From: UBA11346 sp038318565
Lineage (GTDB): Bacteria > Planctomycetota > UBA11346
Length of the DNA stretch: 64,000 bases
Direction: 5' to 3'
NCBI GenBank assembly: GCA_038318565.1
Contig: JBBQCI010000003.1
Coordinates: forward strand, 1-64,000
Shown piece by piece: positions 51,054-61,792 of this stretch. The notes beneath the pieces were generated by a model that worked only from the letters and a program-made list of their open reading frames with translations, made no database searches and was not told the DNA's origin. Made by a program: the position numbers and the translations under genes. Within the stretch, counting starts at the first letter, position 1. Every line of letters starts with the position of its first letter.

Positions 51054-51518
51054 TCAGAATGGTGGTTCGTCGTCGCTTGCGGCGGGTGCCGGCGAAGCGG
51101 GACGAGAAGGACGGGCTGGAGCTGCCGGGGCATCGCCCTCGACATCAGCACCGTCGGAAGCGGGAGCGCCCTCGCCGCGGCCCTTGCCGCCGTCGAGGAA
51201 CTGGACGTTGTCGGCGACGACCCGCAGCTTGCTGCGCTTGCTGCCGTCCTTCTTGTCCTCCCAGGTATCAAGCTTCAAGCGGCCTTCGATGAAGCAGCCG
51301 CGGCCCTTGGTGAGATATTGGCTGCACAGCTCGGCCGTGCGGCCCCAGACTTCGATATCAACGAAGGTGGTCTCCTCCTTTAGGCTGCCATCAGCACCTT
51401 TGAACTTGCGGTTGATTGCGAGTCCGAACTCGGCAACCGCCTTCTCGTTAGCGAGAAAGCGGACCTGCGGGTCCCTAGTGAGGTTCCCCGCGAGAAATAC
51501 GCGGTTGACGTTCGCCAC
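51054..51518 (-). CDS. ssb: Single-stranded DNA-binding protein
   Basis: 154 aa. OB-fold (NRVFLAGNLTRDPQVRF, FVDIEVWGRTAELC, KGRGCFIEGRLKLDTWEDK), a Gly/Pro/Ala linker and the acidic tip DDEPPF that recruits partner proteins. One base separates it from rpsF. Confidence 0.97.
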   Translation of the reverse strand: MANVNRVFLAGNLTRDPQVRFLANEKAVAEFGLAINRKFKGADGSLKEETTFVDIEVWGRTAELCSQYLTKGRGCFIEGRLKLDTWEDKKDGSKRSKLRVVADNVQFLDGGKGRGEGAPASDGADVEGDAPAAPARPSRPASPAPAASDDEPPF

Positions 51519-51519
51519 G

Positions 51520-51927
51520 TTACATCTCGAGGGCAGGAGCGGCGGCGGCGGCTTCGGCTGCTGCAGCGGCAGCGGCGACGGCCATTTCCTTCGACTTGGC
51601 GCGCTGGGTCTTGATGCGCTCCAGGTCCTTGCCCGGACGTGCGATGATCAACTGGCGCAGGATGGTGCTGCCCAGGATGACGCGACGCTCGATCTTATCG
51701 ACCGCTCCGGGAGGAGCCGTGAGGTAGCCGGTGAAGTAGCAGGCACTGGTTTCACCCTTGATCGGGTAGGCCAGGGCGCGCTCTTCCCACTTTTCGAGCT
51801 CGATGAAGGAAGCACCTTCCGCCTCATAGATCTGGCGGATGGCGGCGAGGGTGCCATCGAGATCGGCGCGCGCGTCGGCGGCCTTAATCAGGATGGTGGT
51901 CTCGTAGGTGCGAGAAGCGTCGGGCAT
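51520..51927 (-). CDS. rpsF: 30S ribosomal protein bS6
   Basis: 135 aa. bS6 fold with YETTILIKA and YPIKGETSACYFTGYL; the last 20 or so residues are a poly-Ala/Glu tail. First gene of the rpsF-ssb-rpsR-rplI-rpmE operon. Confidence 0.97.
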   Translation of the reverse strand: MPDASRTYETTILIKAADARADLDGTLAAIRQIYEAEGASFIELEKWEERALAYPIKGETSACYFTGYLTAPPGAVDKIERRVILGSTILRQLIIARPGKDLERIKTQRAKSKEMAVAAAAAAAEAAAAAPALEM

Positions 51928-52023
51928 TGTTCATCTCCATGGACCGTCGCACCATGCGACGGGAGGCCGGTCAGTGCCGGCCCCGGGGTTCAGATCCAGC
52001 AGAAATGCCGGATCTGGTGGGGT

Positions 52024-52359
52024 TTATTTGGACTTGGCCGGAGCCGCGGTCTTGGCAATCTTCGCCTTGACCTTGGCCGTCTGGGCGGGCTTGGCCGCGA
52101 CCGGCTTGGCGATCGCGAGGGCCAGGCGGGACTTCAGGCGCGAAGCGGTGTTCTTGTGAACCGTGTTCACGCTGGCGGCCTGGTCAAGGCGCTTAACGAA
52201 GGCCGAGTACAGGGTTTTGGCTTGATCAGCCTGGCCGTCGTGCACATGGCGCTCGATCTGCTTGCGGATGGACTTGAGCTCGGTCAGGCGTGCTTTGTTG
52301 GCGACGCGACGCGTCTCGTTCTTACGCAGGCGCTTAGCGGCGCTGATATTGTGCGGCAT
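52024..52359 (-). CDS. rpsT: 30S ribosomal protein bS20 with Lys/Ala tail
   Basis: 111 aa. bS20 helices (SAAKRLRKNETRRVANKARL, VHKNTASRLKSRLALAI) followed by about 25 extra residues of Lys/Ala/Pro. A weak hairpin (AGATCC/GGATCT, near 51991-52016) follows on the minus strand. Confidence 0.96.
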   Translation of the reverse strand: MPHNISAAKRLRKNETRRVANKARLTELKSIRKQIERHVHDGQADQAKTLYSAFVKRLDQAASVNTVHKNTASRLKSRLALAIAKPVAAKPAQTAKVKAKIAKTAAPAKSK

Positions 52360-52412
52360 CGAGTGTGGACCTGTGAGTTGGTGGTCTGGTCGGAGAAGAA
52401 GAGCTGCGGCAA

Positions 52413-53765
52413 TCAGCCGCGAAGCTTGGCGAGGCGCTGAGCAGCGTCTTTAAAGCCCAGGTCAAGCGAGACCAGCTTTTCAAGTTCCACGATGGCTTCC
52501 GCGGTTGATCCGCGGTCCTCGAGGAGCTTGGCCAGCTGATAGCGTCCGTCCTTGGCCTCGTTCGACTGCTCGTCCTCTACAAGAGGGAGGAACAGCTTGT
52601 ATTGTTGTATGGCTAGGTCAAGGAGGTTCCGGCGCGTGAAGCAGATCGCCAGACCGCGGTGGCTGGTCTTGCGCAGACGCGGATCGTTGACGGTGCGCTG
52701 GAACTCGGCGGCAGCGGCATCGACCTCGCCAGCGGTCAGCAGGTTCTTGGCCAGGTTGAAGCGGTGCCCCATGTCGGTGGGCTGACGATCGACCCGCAGT
52801 CGGTACTCGGCGATCTCAAGGTCAAGCAGCTGCTTCGTCGCCGCGATCAACTCGGGGCTGCCGGCTGTCAGGGCCTTCAACCGTTCCTGGGCTTCCGCGA
52901 TGCGCAGATCGCCCAGTTTCATGGCGATGGTGAAATCATGCTCATCGAGCGCCTGGGCCTTGTCGTACGAGACCTTGGCCTCGGCCAACTCGTTGATGCG
53001 GCGATGAACATCGCCCTTTTTCGTCCACAGGAACTTGTCCTGTGGATTACGCGTCAGGTCGTCATCAAGGTACTTGAGCACCTCGCGCGCATCCTCGACC
53101 GTGCGGATGTTGCGGTTGATAACTTCTTGGCGACGGGCGGCATCGGTCGAGGCAACCTGGCTGCGGAAGTCGGTGGCCTGATTGGCCCCGCCGCGCACCA
53201 GCATTGAGCGCATCGCCATCCAGTTCTTCAAGGTCCGGCCTGCCTCGGCGTGATTCGGCATGGCACGGTCGAGGGCGGTCATGGTGGCCAGCGCTTTTTC
53301 AAGCGCTGCTTCGTCCTTCTTGCCTGAGTTGTTGAAGCGCTCCATGTACATGTGGGCCAGTTGCCACAATACTTTGTCGTTGAGCAGGCCGGTATTCTTG
53401 AATTCCTCGCCGAGATAGATCGCAACGTCGGCAACCGGCTTCAGGGTGGCGGCGAGTTTGACCGCGGCCTCCATGGTGGCGGCCAGCGACTTCGGATCGC
53501 CCATCTTGCCCAACTGTCTGGCAGCGCCCGCAAACTGCTTGTGCGGATCAGAGCTCATAACCGGCATTTTGAGGCTACCGAAGATACTGGTCTTACCGCC
53601 AGCCTCCTTCGCTTTGCGCCGCGAAATGGGCAACAACAGCTTGTAGATCTCCACATTGGCCGGATCGACGTCGATGCATTCGCCCAGGATGATCAAGGCG
53701 TCGTCGCAGGCCCCCTTGTCGAAAAGCTGCTTGGCACGCGTGAGGTGCTTGGTGAGATCAGGCAT
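52413..53765 (-). CDS. TPR-repeat protein, 450 aa
   Basis: Soluble helical-repeat protein with TPR units at both ends (LFDKGACDDALIILGECIDV near the start; ELAEAKVSYDKAQALD, RGSTAEAIVELEKLVSLDLG later). No signal peptide. The N-terminal PDLTKHLTRAKQLFDKG style and location by ribosomal genes suggest a conserved lineage-specific protein. Function unknown; a scaffolding role is typical of such proteins. It lies 53 nt upstream of rpsT on the same strand. Confidence 0.85.
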   Translation of the reverse strand: MPDLTKHLTRAKQLFDKGACDDALIILGECIDVDPANVEIYKLLLPISRRKAKEAGGKTSIFGSLKMPVMSSDPHKQFAGAARQLGKMGDPKSLAATMEAAVKLAATLKPVADVAIYLGEEFKNTGLLNDKVLWQLAHMYMERFNNSGKKDEAALEKALATMTALDRAMPNHAEAGRTLKNWMAMRSMLVRGGANQATDFRSQVASTDAARRQEVINRNIRTVEDAREVLKYLDDDLTRNPQDKFLWTKKGDVHRRINELAEAKVSYDKAQALDEHDFTIAMKLGDLRIAEAQERLKALTAGSPELIAATKQLLDLEIAEYRLRVDRQPTDMGHRFNLAKNLLTAGEVDAAAAEFQRTVNDPRLRKTSHRGLAICFTRRNLLDLAIQQYKLFLPLVEDEQSNEAKDGRYQLAKLLEDRGSTAEAIVELEKLVSLDLGFKDAAQRLAKLRG

Positions 53766-53868
53766 GGTCCGTTCCGCCTCGGAATCGTGTCGTTTGGACG
53801 TGGAGCTTCTTGCGTACAGCCTTGCATTCTGATGATCCCGCCAACCTCACAAGCACCGGAATGCTGGC

Positions 53869-54462
53869 ATGGACGACACCGCTTCACCCGCCGACTACCC
53901 TGCGCAGCTCGCCCTGGTCCATTATCCGGCCCCGGCCCTGCGGCGTCGCACCGCAACAGTCACGGTGTTCGATGGCCAGCTGCGCAACTTCTGCCAACGC
54001 ATGTTCGCCGTCATGGAGGACGAGCGCGGTGTCGGCTTGGCCGCTCCGCAGGTCGGGGTCAGCCGGCGCATCTTCATCACTGATCACGCCAGACCCAAGG
54101 ACGGCGAGGCGCCGAGCCCCCGCATCTGGATCAATCCGCGCATCGTCGAGCCCAGCGGCACGACGGTTTACGAGGAAGGGTGCCTGTCGTTCCCGGCCAT
54201 CTACGCCAAGGTCACCCGGCACGATCGTTTCACCATAATCTGGCAAGATCTTGACGGACGCGAGCACAGCGAGTCCCTCGACGTCGGAGCAGGCCAGTTC
54301 CTCGGCATCGTCGTCCAGCATGAACTCGACCACCTCGACGGCACCGTTTTCGTCGACCACCTGACCGTGGCCCAGCTTGGCTTGATCCGCAAGAAGCTCC
54401 GCGACCTGGAGGTCGACTACCGCACTGCTACCGGCAAGGCCGGGAGTCCTCTCCGGCGATGA
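53869..54462 (+). CDS. def: Peptide deformylase
   Basis: 197 aa. All three motifs are present: GVGLAAPQVG (54-63), EGCLSFP with metal Cys105, and QHELDHLDG with His151, Glu152, His155. Removes formyl from nascent N-termini. Its stop overlaps the start of a histidine kinase gene (ATGA), an unusual partner for def. Confidence 0.97.
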   Translation: MDDTASPADYPAQLALVHYPAPALRRRTATVTVFDGQLRNFCQRMFAVMEDERGVGLAAPQVGVSRRIFITDHARPKDGEAPSPRIWINPRIVEPSGTTVYEEGCLSFPAIYAKVTRHDRFTIIWQDLDGREHSESLDVGAGQFLGIVVQHELDHLDGTVFVDHLTVAQLGLIRKKLRDLEVDYRTATGKAGSPLRR

Positions 54463-55364
54463 CCCGCGATCCCGGATTCTCACTGCCTGGCAACGATCGG
54501 CTGATGGAACTCGGCCGCATCGCCGGCGGGCTTGCCCACGAGATCAAGAATCCGCTGGGCGTGGTGTCGCTCAACGCCGACCTCCTGCGCGAGCAGGTCG
54601 TGAAGACCATGTCCGAGGGTGTCGAGCGCGACAAGATGCTGCGTCGGGTCTCCCGGATCAGCGAGAGCACGCGCAGCCTGTTGGCGATCGTGCAGAGTTT
54701 TCTGCAGTTCGCCCGGCCGGGACGACCAGACCCGGCGGCTGTCGACCTCAACGCGATCATCTACGAACTGATCGATGAGCAGAGCGAGGCCAACGCCGCT
54801 GCCAGTGTCACCATCGCGTTCCGCCCCGACGACGGACTCGCTGCGGTTCCCGCCGATCCAGCCCAACTTGCCGCCGTCTTTCGCAACATTCTAGTCAACG
54901 CCCGCGAGGCTCTGCAATTGAGGGAAGGCGAGCGCCGTATTCTGATCGCGACCCGCGGAGCGCACGGTTCGGTGCGCGTGGTCATCGCCAACAATGGGCC
55001 GGCCATACCTGAACGGGTGGCGGCACATCTGTTCCAGCCATTCACCTCGGACAAGGAGAACGGAACCGGTCTCGGCCTAGCGATCGTCCGCCAATTGGTG
55101 GAGCTGCATCACGGCACCGTCCACGTCAGTTCGGACAAAGACGCCGGCGTAAGCTTCACCATCGAACTTCCGACCCCGCTTGGTCCGGCGAAGCCGCGCG
55201 TCGAGCTGCCCATGCCGATGGTCGAGGCCGTCGTCACCAGCGAGCGGACAGCCGATCGACCAGTCGTTGGCTCATCCAGCCGCCGACGCAGGCGGACTAC
55301 CACCGCCTTTGATGCAATAGCACTTGACGACCAGACGCCACCAACCACGGACGACCAGACCTAG
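54459..55364 (+). CDS. Soluble sensor histidine kinase (NtrB type, no sensor domain)
   Basis: 301 aa. HisKA with phospho-acceptor His27 (GGLAHEIKNPLG), then HATPase with N-box region NILVNAREAL, NNGPAIPE, and G-box TGLGLAIVRQL. There is almost nothing before the HisKA domain, no membrane segment, and a basic tail (SSRRRRRTT) after the kinase. It should phosphorylate the NtrC-like regulator encoded 3 nt downstream. Input may come from a partner protein. Confidence 0.93.
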   Translation: MTRDPGFSLPGNDRLMELGRIAGGLAHEIKNPLGVVSLNADLLREQVVKTMSEGVERDKMLRRVSRISESTRSLLAIVQSFLQFARPGRPDPAAVDLNAIIYELIDEQSEANAAASVTIAFRPDDGLAAVPADPAQLAAVFRNILVNAREALQLREGERRILIATRGAHGSVRVVIANNGPAIPERVAAHLFQPFTSDKENGTGLGLAIVRQLVELHHGTVHVSSDKDAGVSFTIELPTPLGPAKPRVELPMPMVEAVVTSERTADRPVVGSSSRRRRRTTTAFDAIALDDQTPPTTDDQT

Positions 55365-55367
55365 CAT

Positions 55368-56762
<1,395 letters not shown>

Positions 56763-56808
56763 GCTTCGTGACTGCTCAGGAACTTCGCCCCCGCGGCCCT
56801 AACGGGCC

Positions 56809-56907
56809 TGCCCCCACGGCTTTTGTCGCCGCTCGGTTTCGTCGCTATGCTTCCAAAACCGTGGGCGGATGGGCATCGTCCATTGTGCCCGCCGATCGCC
56901 GCTCGGC
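56809..56907 (-). repeat. Dispersed intergenic repeat, copy B
   Basis: About 99 bp in the 292-bp gap between the NtrC-type gene and surE, on the minus strand relative to copy A at 48415-48510. The blocks CGACGAAACCGAGC, GCGACAAAA, CCGCCCACG and CCGAGCGGCGATCGGCG are shared, with small indels. An open frame across this gap (56759-57058) is not credible as a gene. Confidence 0.85.
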
Positions 56908-57054
56908 AGCCACCCCATCGCTGTGCGACGGGGCCCGGCGGCCTGAGCCGTTCCTGAGTTTCAACCCTGCCCTCCAAGCATCAGGTCGCCCGGATGCGTT
57001 GGGATATCGGACGACACAAGCAGATCGCTGCGAAATGAAACCGAGACGTCGGCG

Positions 57055-57798
57055 ATGATCCTGCTGGTCAACGACGATGGCATCGCCTCCCCGGGCCTCC
57101 GCGCCCTCTACCGGGCTCTGCGCACGCATACCCGCAACGCCGTGCTCTGCGTTGCGCCTGCAGTCGAGCGCTCGGGCATGAGCCAGGCGATCACCATCGA
57201 TCGTGGCCTGGCGGCCGCACCACGTGCTGAGCCAGGCTTCTTCGGCTTCGCCATCGACGGGACACCGACTGACTGCACCAAACTGGCGCTCGACCGCATT
57301 TGCCCGACACCACCGCGTCTAGTGGTCAGTGGGATCAATGACGGACCCAACGCCGGCCGCTCCATCCTGTATTCCGGCACCATCGGGGCGGCCTTGGAAG
57401 CGGCAGTCGAGGGTCGTGCCGCCTTCGCCGTGTCGCGAGTACGCGGCTGGGCTAACCAGGATGACGCCGCCGATTTCGCCGCCCGTTGGGCAGCCCGCCT
57501 GATCCATGCACCAGGTCTGTCGGGAACCTTGGTCAATCTCAACCTGCCAGCCGGCCCTGCGAACAGCTGGCTGGAGCCACGACTCGCCCGCCACGGACTG
57601 GCGGGATTTCGCGAGCGCTATCGGCCGCAGCGCGAAGGCGTCCGCACCAGCTGGCGGCTCTCGGGCACCTGGGAAGCTTCGGGCAGTGACGACGACGTCG
57701 CTGCCCTGACCGCCGGCCACCCAGTGTTCACCATGCTGCGCCCGGATCTCAACGCCGAGCACCCGGAGGCCCTCGTGCGCTTGCTGGAGAGCCGATGA
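57055..57798 (+). CDS. surE: 5'/3'-nucleotidase SurE
   Basis: 247 aa. Metal-binding NDDG (LLVNDDGIASPGL), Ser/Asn of the SGMSQAIT segment, and SGINDGPNAGRSILYSGTIGA, the SurE core. Dephosphorylates nucleoside monophosphates and acts in stress survival. It is translationally coupled to the large unknown gene downstream (ATGA). Confidence 0.96.
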   Translation: MILLVNDDGIASPGLRALYRALRTHTRNAVLCVAPAVERSGMSQAITIDRGLAAAPRAEPGFFGFAIDGTPTDCTKLALDRICPTPPRLVVSGINDGPNAGRSILYSGTIGAALEAAVEGRAAFAVSRVRGWANQDDAADFAARWAARLIHAPGLSGTLVNLNLPAGPANSWLEPRLARHGLAGFRERYRPQREGVRTSWRLSGTWEASGSDDDVAALTAGHPVFTMLRPDLNAEHPEALVRLLESR

Positions 57799-59891
57799 AG
57801 CTGTGGTGGCGCCTGAGCATGCTGAGTATCGCCGGAGCGGCGGTCGCGGCTGCGGTGTGGGCCGACGTCCGCGCCCCGGCAAGCCGGACTGTCGGCGTCA
57901 TCCCGGTCCCCGGTCAGGCGGCACTGCCGCGTCCCGAGGTTGCTCCGGCCACGGACGGCACCCCGATTGGACGGTCCTGGCGCATGGTTCTGCGTCTGGA
58001 CAGCGAATTGCGCCAGCCCGGACCGGAATGGGCCTTACGCGAAGGCATGTCCCCAGGCTTGGGCTATGAGTTGGCCTGGCTTCCGGCCACACTCTCGTTG
58101 CAGCTCAGCCGTGGGGGGGATCAGCCACTGCTGTTGGGTAACGTACGACTGAAACGGCCACCTCGCGAAGTCGCCCTTGCCCGACGCGGAGCCCGGCTGG
58201 CGGTGACAGTAGACGGCCGAAACGTCCTCGACGCGCTGGATCCCGAAGGCGTCCCGGAGCCGCTCGGACCTCGTCCCTTCCCCGACGGTTGGGCGGTCGT
58301 GACCCCCAGCGCGCTCGGCGGATCGACCTTTGCCGTGTATGATGATAGCAGACTGCCGACGTCCTATGCCAGCGATCTCGCGCCGGGAGACAACCTAGAG
58401 CTCACCAGTGCCATCCTTCTTGGCCCTGAAGGAGCGGACGAGCGTCGCCGCGGTGGCATCGGGGTGCCGGTCCCCGGATCTCTCGGTTGGCGACCAGCGG
58501 CCCAGCCAGGCAGACCAGATCACGCCCTGCTGTGCGTGCGTCGCGCCCTGAGTATGCGAGCCGATCGTGACCTCGCTGGAACGCTTGCTGCGATCGGAAT
58601 CGCCGGCCGAGCAGTGGGCGCCCTCGGTCAGCGTCATCCCGACCATGCCCGACTAGCGTTGTGGCTAGCCTGGGCAGAGACACGCAATGCCTTGGCGACC
58701 GCACCCGACCAGGGCGCCGACCAGGTACGACCGGTCATTGATCAACTGATTGTCACCGTCTTGGCCAGCGGCGCCCCCGAAGGGCCTGGCATGTTGTTGG
58801 CCCTACTGTCTCCTATTGCCGAGCGCGCGGTCCGTCGGCCTTCCGAACCGCGCGCCCTCGCAGCTGTGCTCGATGGCCGAGCCGGCTGGCTGTCTATCCT
58901 CGACACCACTGCGCAGGCTGCGGCGGACATGCTCCCTGCGGGCTCAAGCGACGGCCTGCGCCACAGCCTGCGCTTCATCTCGCACGCGTGCGGCGGTCTG
59001 GGCGGCAACGGCATCAGCACGCTACCCCTGCCGGTGGACGCCCCGGAATGGCTCGCCGCACGCTGGCGGACCATCGCCGGCGGCATGCCGCCAGAGGGTG
59101 GCATGCCGCCGGCGCCGATCTCGCAGGTCGCACGCATCCCCGTCCTGGCAGTGGGCGAACTGCTAGTGCGCAGCGCAATCCTTGAACCGCTGGCAGCGGT
59201 ACGTCTGCGCGCCAGCCTGACCGACGCCACCCCCGAAGAGCTACAACGGCGATACGATGCCGCCGGCCTACGTGAAGCGAACTTGACCCGGGTTCTCGTC
59301 GCTATCGACGCCTTGGACACCACCGTCCGATCCGGAGGACCCCGACGCAATGCCTCGGCCGATCAGGATGCGGCGATCGATCAGCTGCGACGGGCCATCG
59401 ATACCCTCGGGGACATCGGGGAACGACGTGTCGCCAGCACCCCCGGAGACCTCGTCCGTCGGGACCCCCTGGCCTTCTCCCTGGCCTGCTTAGGTACCAG
59501 CCGCATCCAGCGGCTGACCCTATCGGCTGGAGAAGGTTTGGCCCGGGTACCCTGGCGGGCGCCGTTGGCCGGCACCGGCGATTTCGTGCGGTTGGCGCCA
59601 TTTGCCCAGCTGCTATCCGGCGACGCGGACGCCACCGAACTCATCTGGTTGAACGATGAGTCCGTACTGCCCCCGACCCAGGCCCTGGCCGCCGCCCTGG
59701 CGATGCGTGAGGTACGCGAAGTCGAACGCCAGCGCCTGGCCGCACGGGAGCCATCGACCGCGGTGGCAGATTGGTCGGCCCTGGTCCGCCTACGCTGCTT
59801 CACCCTGCCGCTCGAATTGCTCGATCCGGCGACACGCGGTACGCGTCTGGAACCGGGAACAGTCCCAAGCGATTCCGCGCACGGCCCCTAA
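57795..59891 (+). CDS. Large exported or membrane-anchored protein of unknown function, 698 aa
   Basis: An N-terminal hydrophobic segment (MLSIAGAAVAAAVWAD) acts as signal or anchor. The remainder has a beta-rich first third with a LamG-like feel (LSLQLSRGG, GGSTFAVYDD), then a long Ala/Leu/Arg-rich helical part. No catalytic motif recognised. The ATGA overlap with surE implies shared regulation. Codon use is like its neighbours. A weaker start inside the hydrophobic segment is possible. Confidence 0.75.
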   Translation: MKLWWRLSMLSIAGAAVAAAVWADVRAPASRTVGVIPVPGQAALPRPEVAPATDGTPIGRSWRMVLRLDSELRQPGPEWALREGMSPGLGYELAWLPATLSLQLSRGGDQPLLLGNVRLKRPPREVALARRGARLAVTVDGRNVLDALDPEGVPEPLGPRPFPDGWAVVTPSALGGSTFAVYDDSRLPTSYASDLAPGDNLELTSAILLGPEGADERRRGGIGVPVPGSLGWRPAAQPGRPDHALLCVRRALSMRADRDLAGTLAAIGIAGRAVGALGQRHPDHARLALWLAWAETRNALATAPDQGADQVRPVIDQLIVTVLASGAPEGPGMLLALLSPIAERAVRRPSEPRALAAVLDGRAGWLSILDTTAQAAADMLPAGSSDGLRHSLRFISHACGGLGGNGISTLPLPVDAPEWLAARWRTIAGGMPPEGGMPPAPISQVARIPVLAVGELLVRSAILEPLAAVRLRASLTDATPEELQRRYDAAGLREANLTRVLVAIDALDTTVRSGGPRRNASADQDAAIDQLRRAIDTLGDIGERRVASTPGDLVRRDPLAFSLACLGTSRIQRLTLSAGEGLARVPWRAPLAGTGDFVRLAPFAQLLSGDADATELIWLNDESVLPPTQALAAALAMREVREVERQRLAAREPSTAVADWSALVRLRCFTLPLELLDPATRGTRLEPGTVPSDSAHGP

Positions 59892-59978
59892 CCGCCGGAC
59901 CAAGGTCTTTGCCAAACGGTCGAGGGCCGCTAGTATCCGCACCTCCCAGCTGAACCCCACTGCTTCCAGGAAGCCCCA

Positions 59979-60992
59979 ATGGCCATCAAGGTCCACTACG
60001 AGAAGACCGCGCGCATCGACGCCGTCCGCACCTCCACCGTCGCCGTGATCGGCTTCGGTTCGCAGGGCCACGCCCATGCCCTGAACCTGCGCGACAGCAA
60101 GGTGAAGGTCATCGTCGGCAACCACTCCAAGACCAGCGCCAACGGCAAGCTGGCCCTCAAGCACGGCTTCGAGGTCCTGCCGGTCGACGAAGCAGTCAAA
60201 AAGGCCGACGTCGTCATGTGCCTCGTCCCCGACGAGTTCCTGCCCAAGGTCTATGAGGAGGAGATCGCTCCGAACCTCCGCCCGGGCATGATGATGATGG
60301 TCGCCCACGGCTTCAACATTCACTTCGGCTTCGTCAAGCCGCCGAAGGACGTCGACGTCTGCATGATCGCCCCCAAGGGCCCAGGCCATACCGTCCGCTC
60401 GGAATACGAGAAGGGCGGCGGCGTCCCCTGCCTAGTCGCCGTGGCGCAGAACGCCACCGGCAAGGCTCTGCCACGCGCCCTGGCCTACGGTGCCGGCATC
60501 GGCGGTGCCAAGGCCGGCATCATCGAGACCACCTTCAAGGACGAGACTGAGACCGACTTGTTCGGCGAGCAGACCGTCCTGTGCGGCGGCCTGACCTCGA
60601 TGGTCAAAGCCGGCTTCGAGACCCTGATCGAAGCGGGCTACCCGCCCGAGATGGCCTACTTCGAGTGCATGCACGAAGTGAAGCTGATCGTCGACCTGAT
60701 GTACCAAGGCGGCATGAGCTACATGCGCTACTCGATCTCGAACACCGCTGAATACGGCGACTACAGCGTCGGCCCGAAGATCATCACCCCGACGGTGAAG
60801 AAGGCCATGAAGTCTGCCCTGAAGGACATCCAGTCCGGCAAGTTCGCCAAGGAATTCCGCGCCGAGTGCGCCGCTGGCAAGCCGATGATGGAGCGCCTGC
60901 GCAAGTCGGAAGCCCAGCACCCGGTCGAAGAAGTCGGCCGCAAACTGCGCAAGATGATGCGCTGGATCGACTCGAAGGACATCCGGAAGTAA
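59979..60992 (+). CDS. ilvC: Ketol-acid reductoisomerase (class I)
   Basis: 337 aa. NAD(P)-binding GFGSQGHAHALNLRDS near residue 23, the central Glu/Asp metal site region (ETDLFGEQTVLCGG), and the C-terminal knotted domain of the short class I type. Second step of valine, leucine and isoleucine synthesis. It stands alone here; ilvB/ilvN are not adjacent. A strong terminator follows. Confidence 0.98.
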   Translation: MAIKVHYEKTARIDAVRTSTVAVIGFGSQGHAHALNLRDSKVKVIVGNHSKTSANGKLALKHGFEVLPVDEAVKKADVVMCLVPDEFLPKVYEEEIAPNLRPGMMMMVAHGFNIHFGFVKPPKDVDVCMIAPKGPGHTVRSEYEKGGGVPCLVAVAQNATGKALPRALAYGAGIGGAKAGIIETTFKDETETDLFGEQTVLCGGLTSMVKAGFETLIEAGYPPEMAYFECMHEVKLIVDLMYQGGMSYMRYSISNTAEYGDYSVGPKIITPTVKKAMKSALKDIQSGKFAKEFRAECAAGKPMMERLRKSEAQHPVEEVGRKLRKMMRWIDSKDIRK

Positions 60993-61024
60993 TCGTCCGG
61001 GTCTTCGGATTCGCTCGACAGACA

Positions 61025-61059
61025 GCACCCCGGCCAACAGGTCGGGGTGCATCTTTTTT
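61025..61059 (+). terminator. Intrinsic terminator of ilvC
   Basis: Stem GCACCCCGGCC/GTCGGGGTGC with an AACAG loop (61025-61050), followed by a run of six T at 61054-61059. Confidence 0.92.
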
Positions 61060-61099
61060 GAATTTGCCTCCATCAGGCGCAGCGGAAGCTGACCTCCCG

Positions 61100-61774
61100 A
61101 TGAAATGGCATCATGTCGCTATCGCATTCGCCATTGTCGCCGCGCTTGCCTTCGTCTGGCTGATCGTGCGCGAGGGTGGCCAGCAGGCCAATGCCCTGGT
61201 CGCCCAAGTGATGCCGACGGAACGACGCTCCATCACCGAGACTTTCCGGGAATACCTCGCCAGCGTCAAAGCCGCAAAAGGCGACGAACTGGTGATCGCC
61301 GAAGTCCGTTCAGTCAATGAGATCTCCCGGCAGGACTCCCGGCAGGAATACTGGACGGGGCTACCACTAGGCACCTCAACCGTATCGGTGCGCTATCCCG
61401 TCACCTACCGGTACGTCATCCGGATTTCGGACCGCTGGCGATTGCGGGTCGATGGCTCAGTGATCACCGTCCAGCGACCCGTTCTGCGCGCCCTGGAGCC
61501 AGCCATCGACACGACTGGCATCGACTTTCAGAGCAGCAACGGTTGGCTGCGCTGGAACAAGGACGACATGCGTAGTGAACTGCTGCGTCAATTGACGCCC
61601 GATGCGATCGTCCGCGCCCAGGAGCACGTCGCTACCGCTACGCCGCATGCTGATCTAGCGGTCACCGGCTTCATTCGCACCTGGTTGTTGGCCGCCAGCG
61701 GAGCAGGCCCCAAAGACGCCACCGTGGTGCTAGCCGACGATGTGCCGGGTGGCATCGACATCCGGGTGCAATGA
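61100..61774 (+). CDS. Membrane-anchored protein, possibly DUF4230-like, 224 aa
   Basis: ATG 61100 follows the ilvC terminator; upstream in-frame sequence lies inside ilvC and is rejected. An N-terminal transmembrane helix (VAIAFAIVAALAFVWLIV) is followed by a beta-rich extracytoplasmic domain (TVSVRYPVTYRYVIRISDRWRL) that resembles DUF4230, though I am not certain. Convergent with the isochorismatase gene. Function unknown. Confidence 0.7.
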   Translation: MKWHHVAIAFAIVAALAFVWLIVREGGQQANALVAQVMPTERRSITETFREYLASVKAAKGDELVIAEVRSVNEISRQDSRQEYWTGLPLGTSTVSVRYPVTYRYVIRISDRWRLRVDGSVITVQRPVLRALEPAIDTTGIDFQSSNGWLRWNKDDMRSELLRQLTPDAIVRAQEHVATATPHADLAVTGFIRTWLLAASGAGPKDATVVLADDVPGGIDIRVQ

Positions 61775-61792
61775 CTCCGCCGAAGAATCCGA

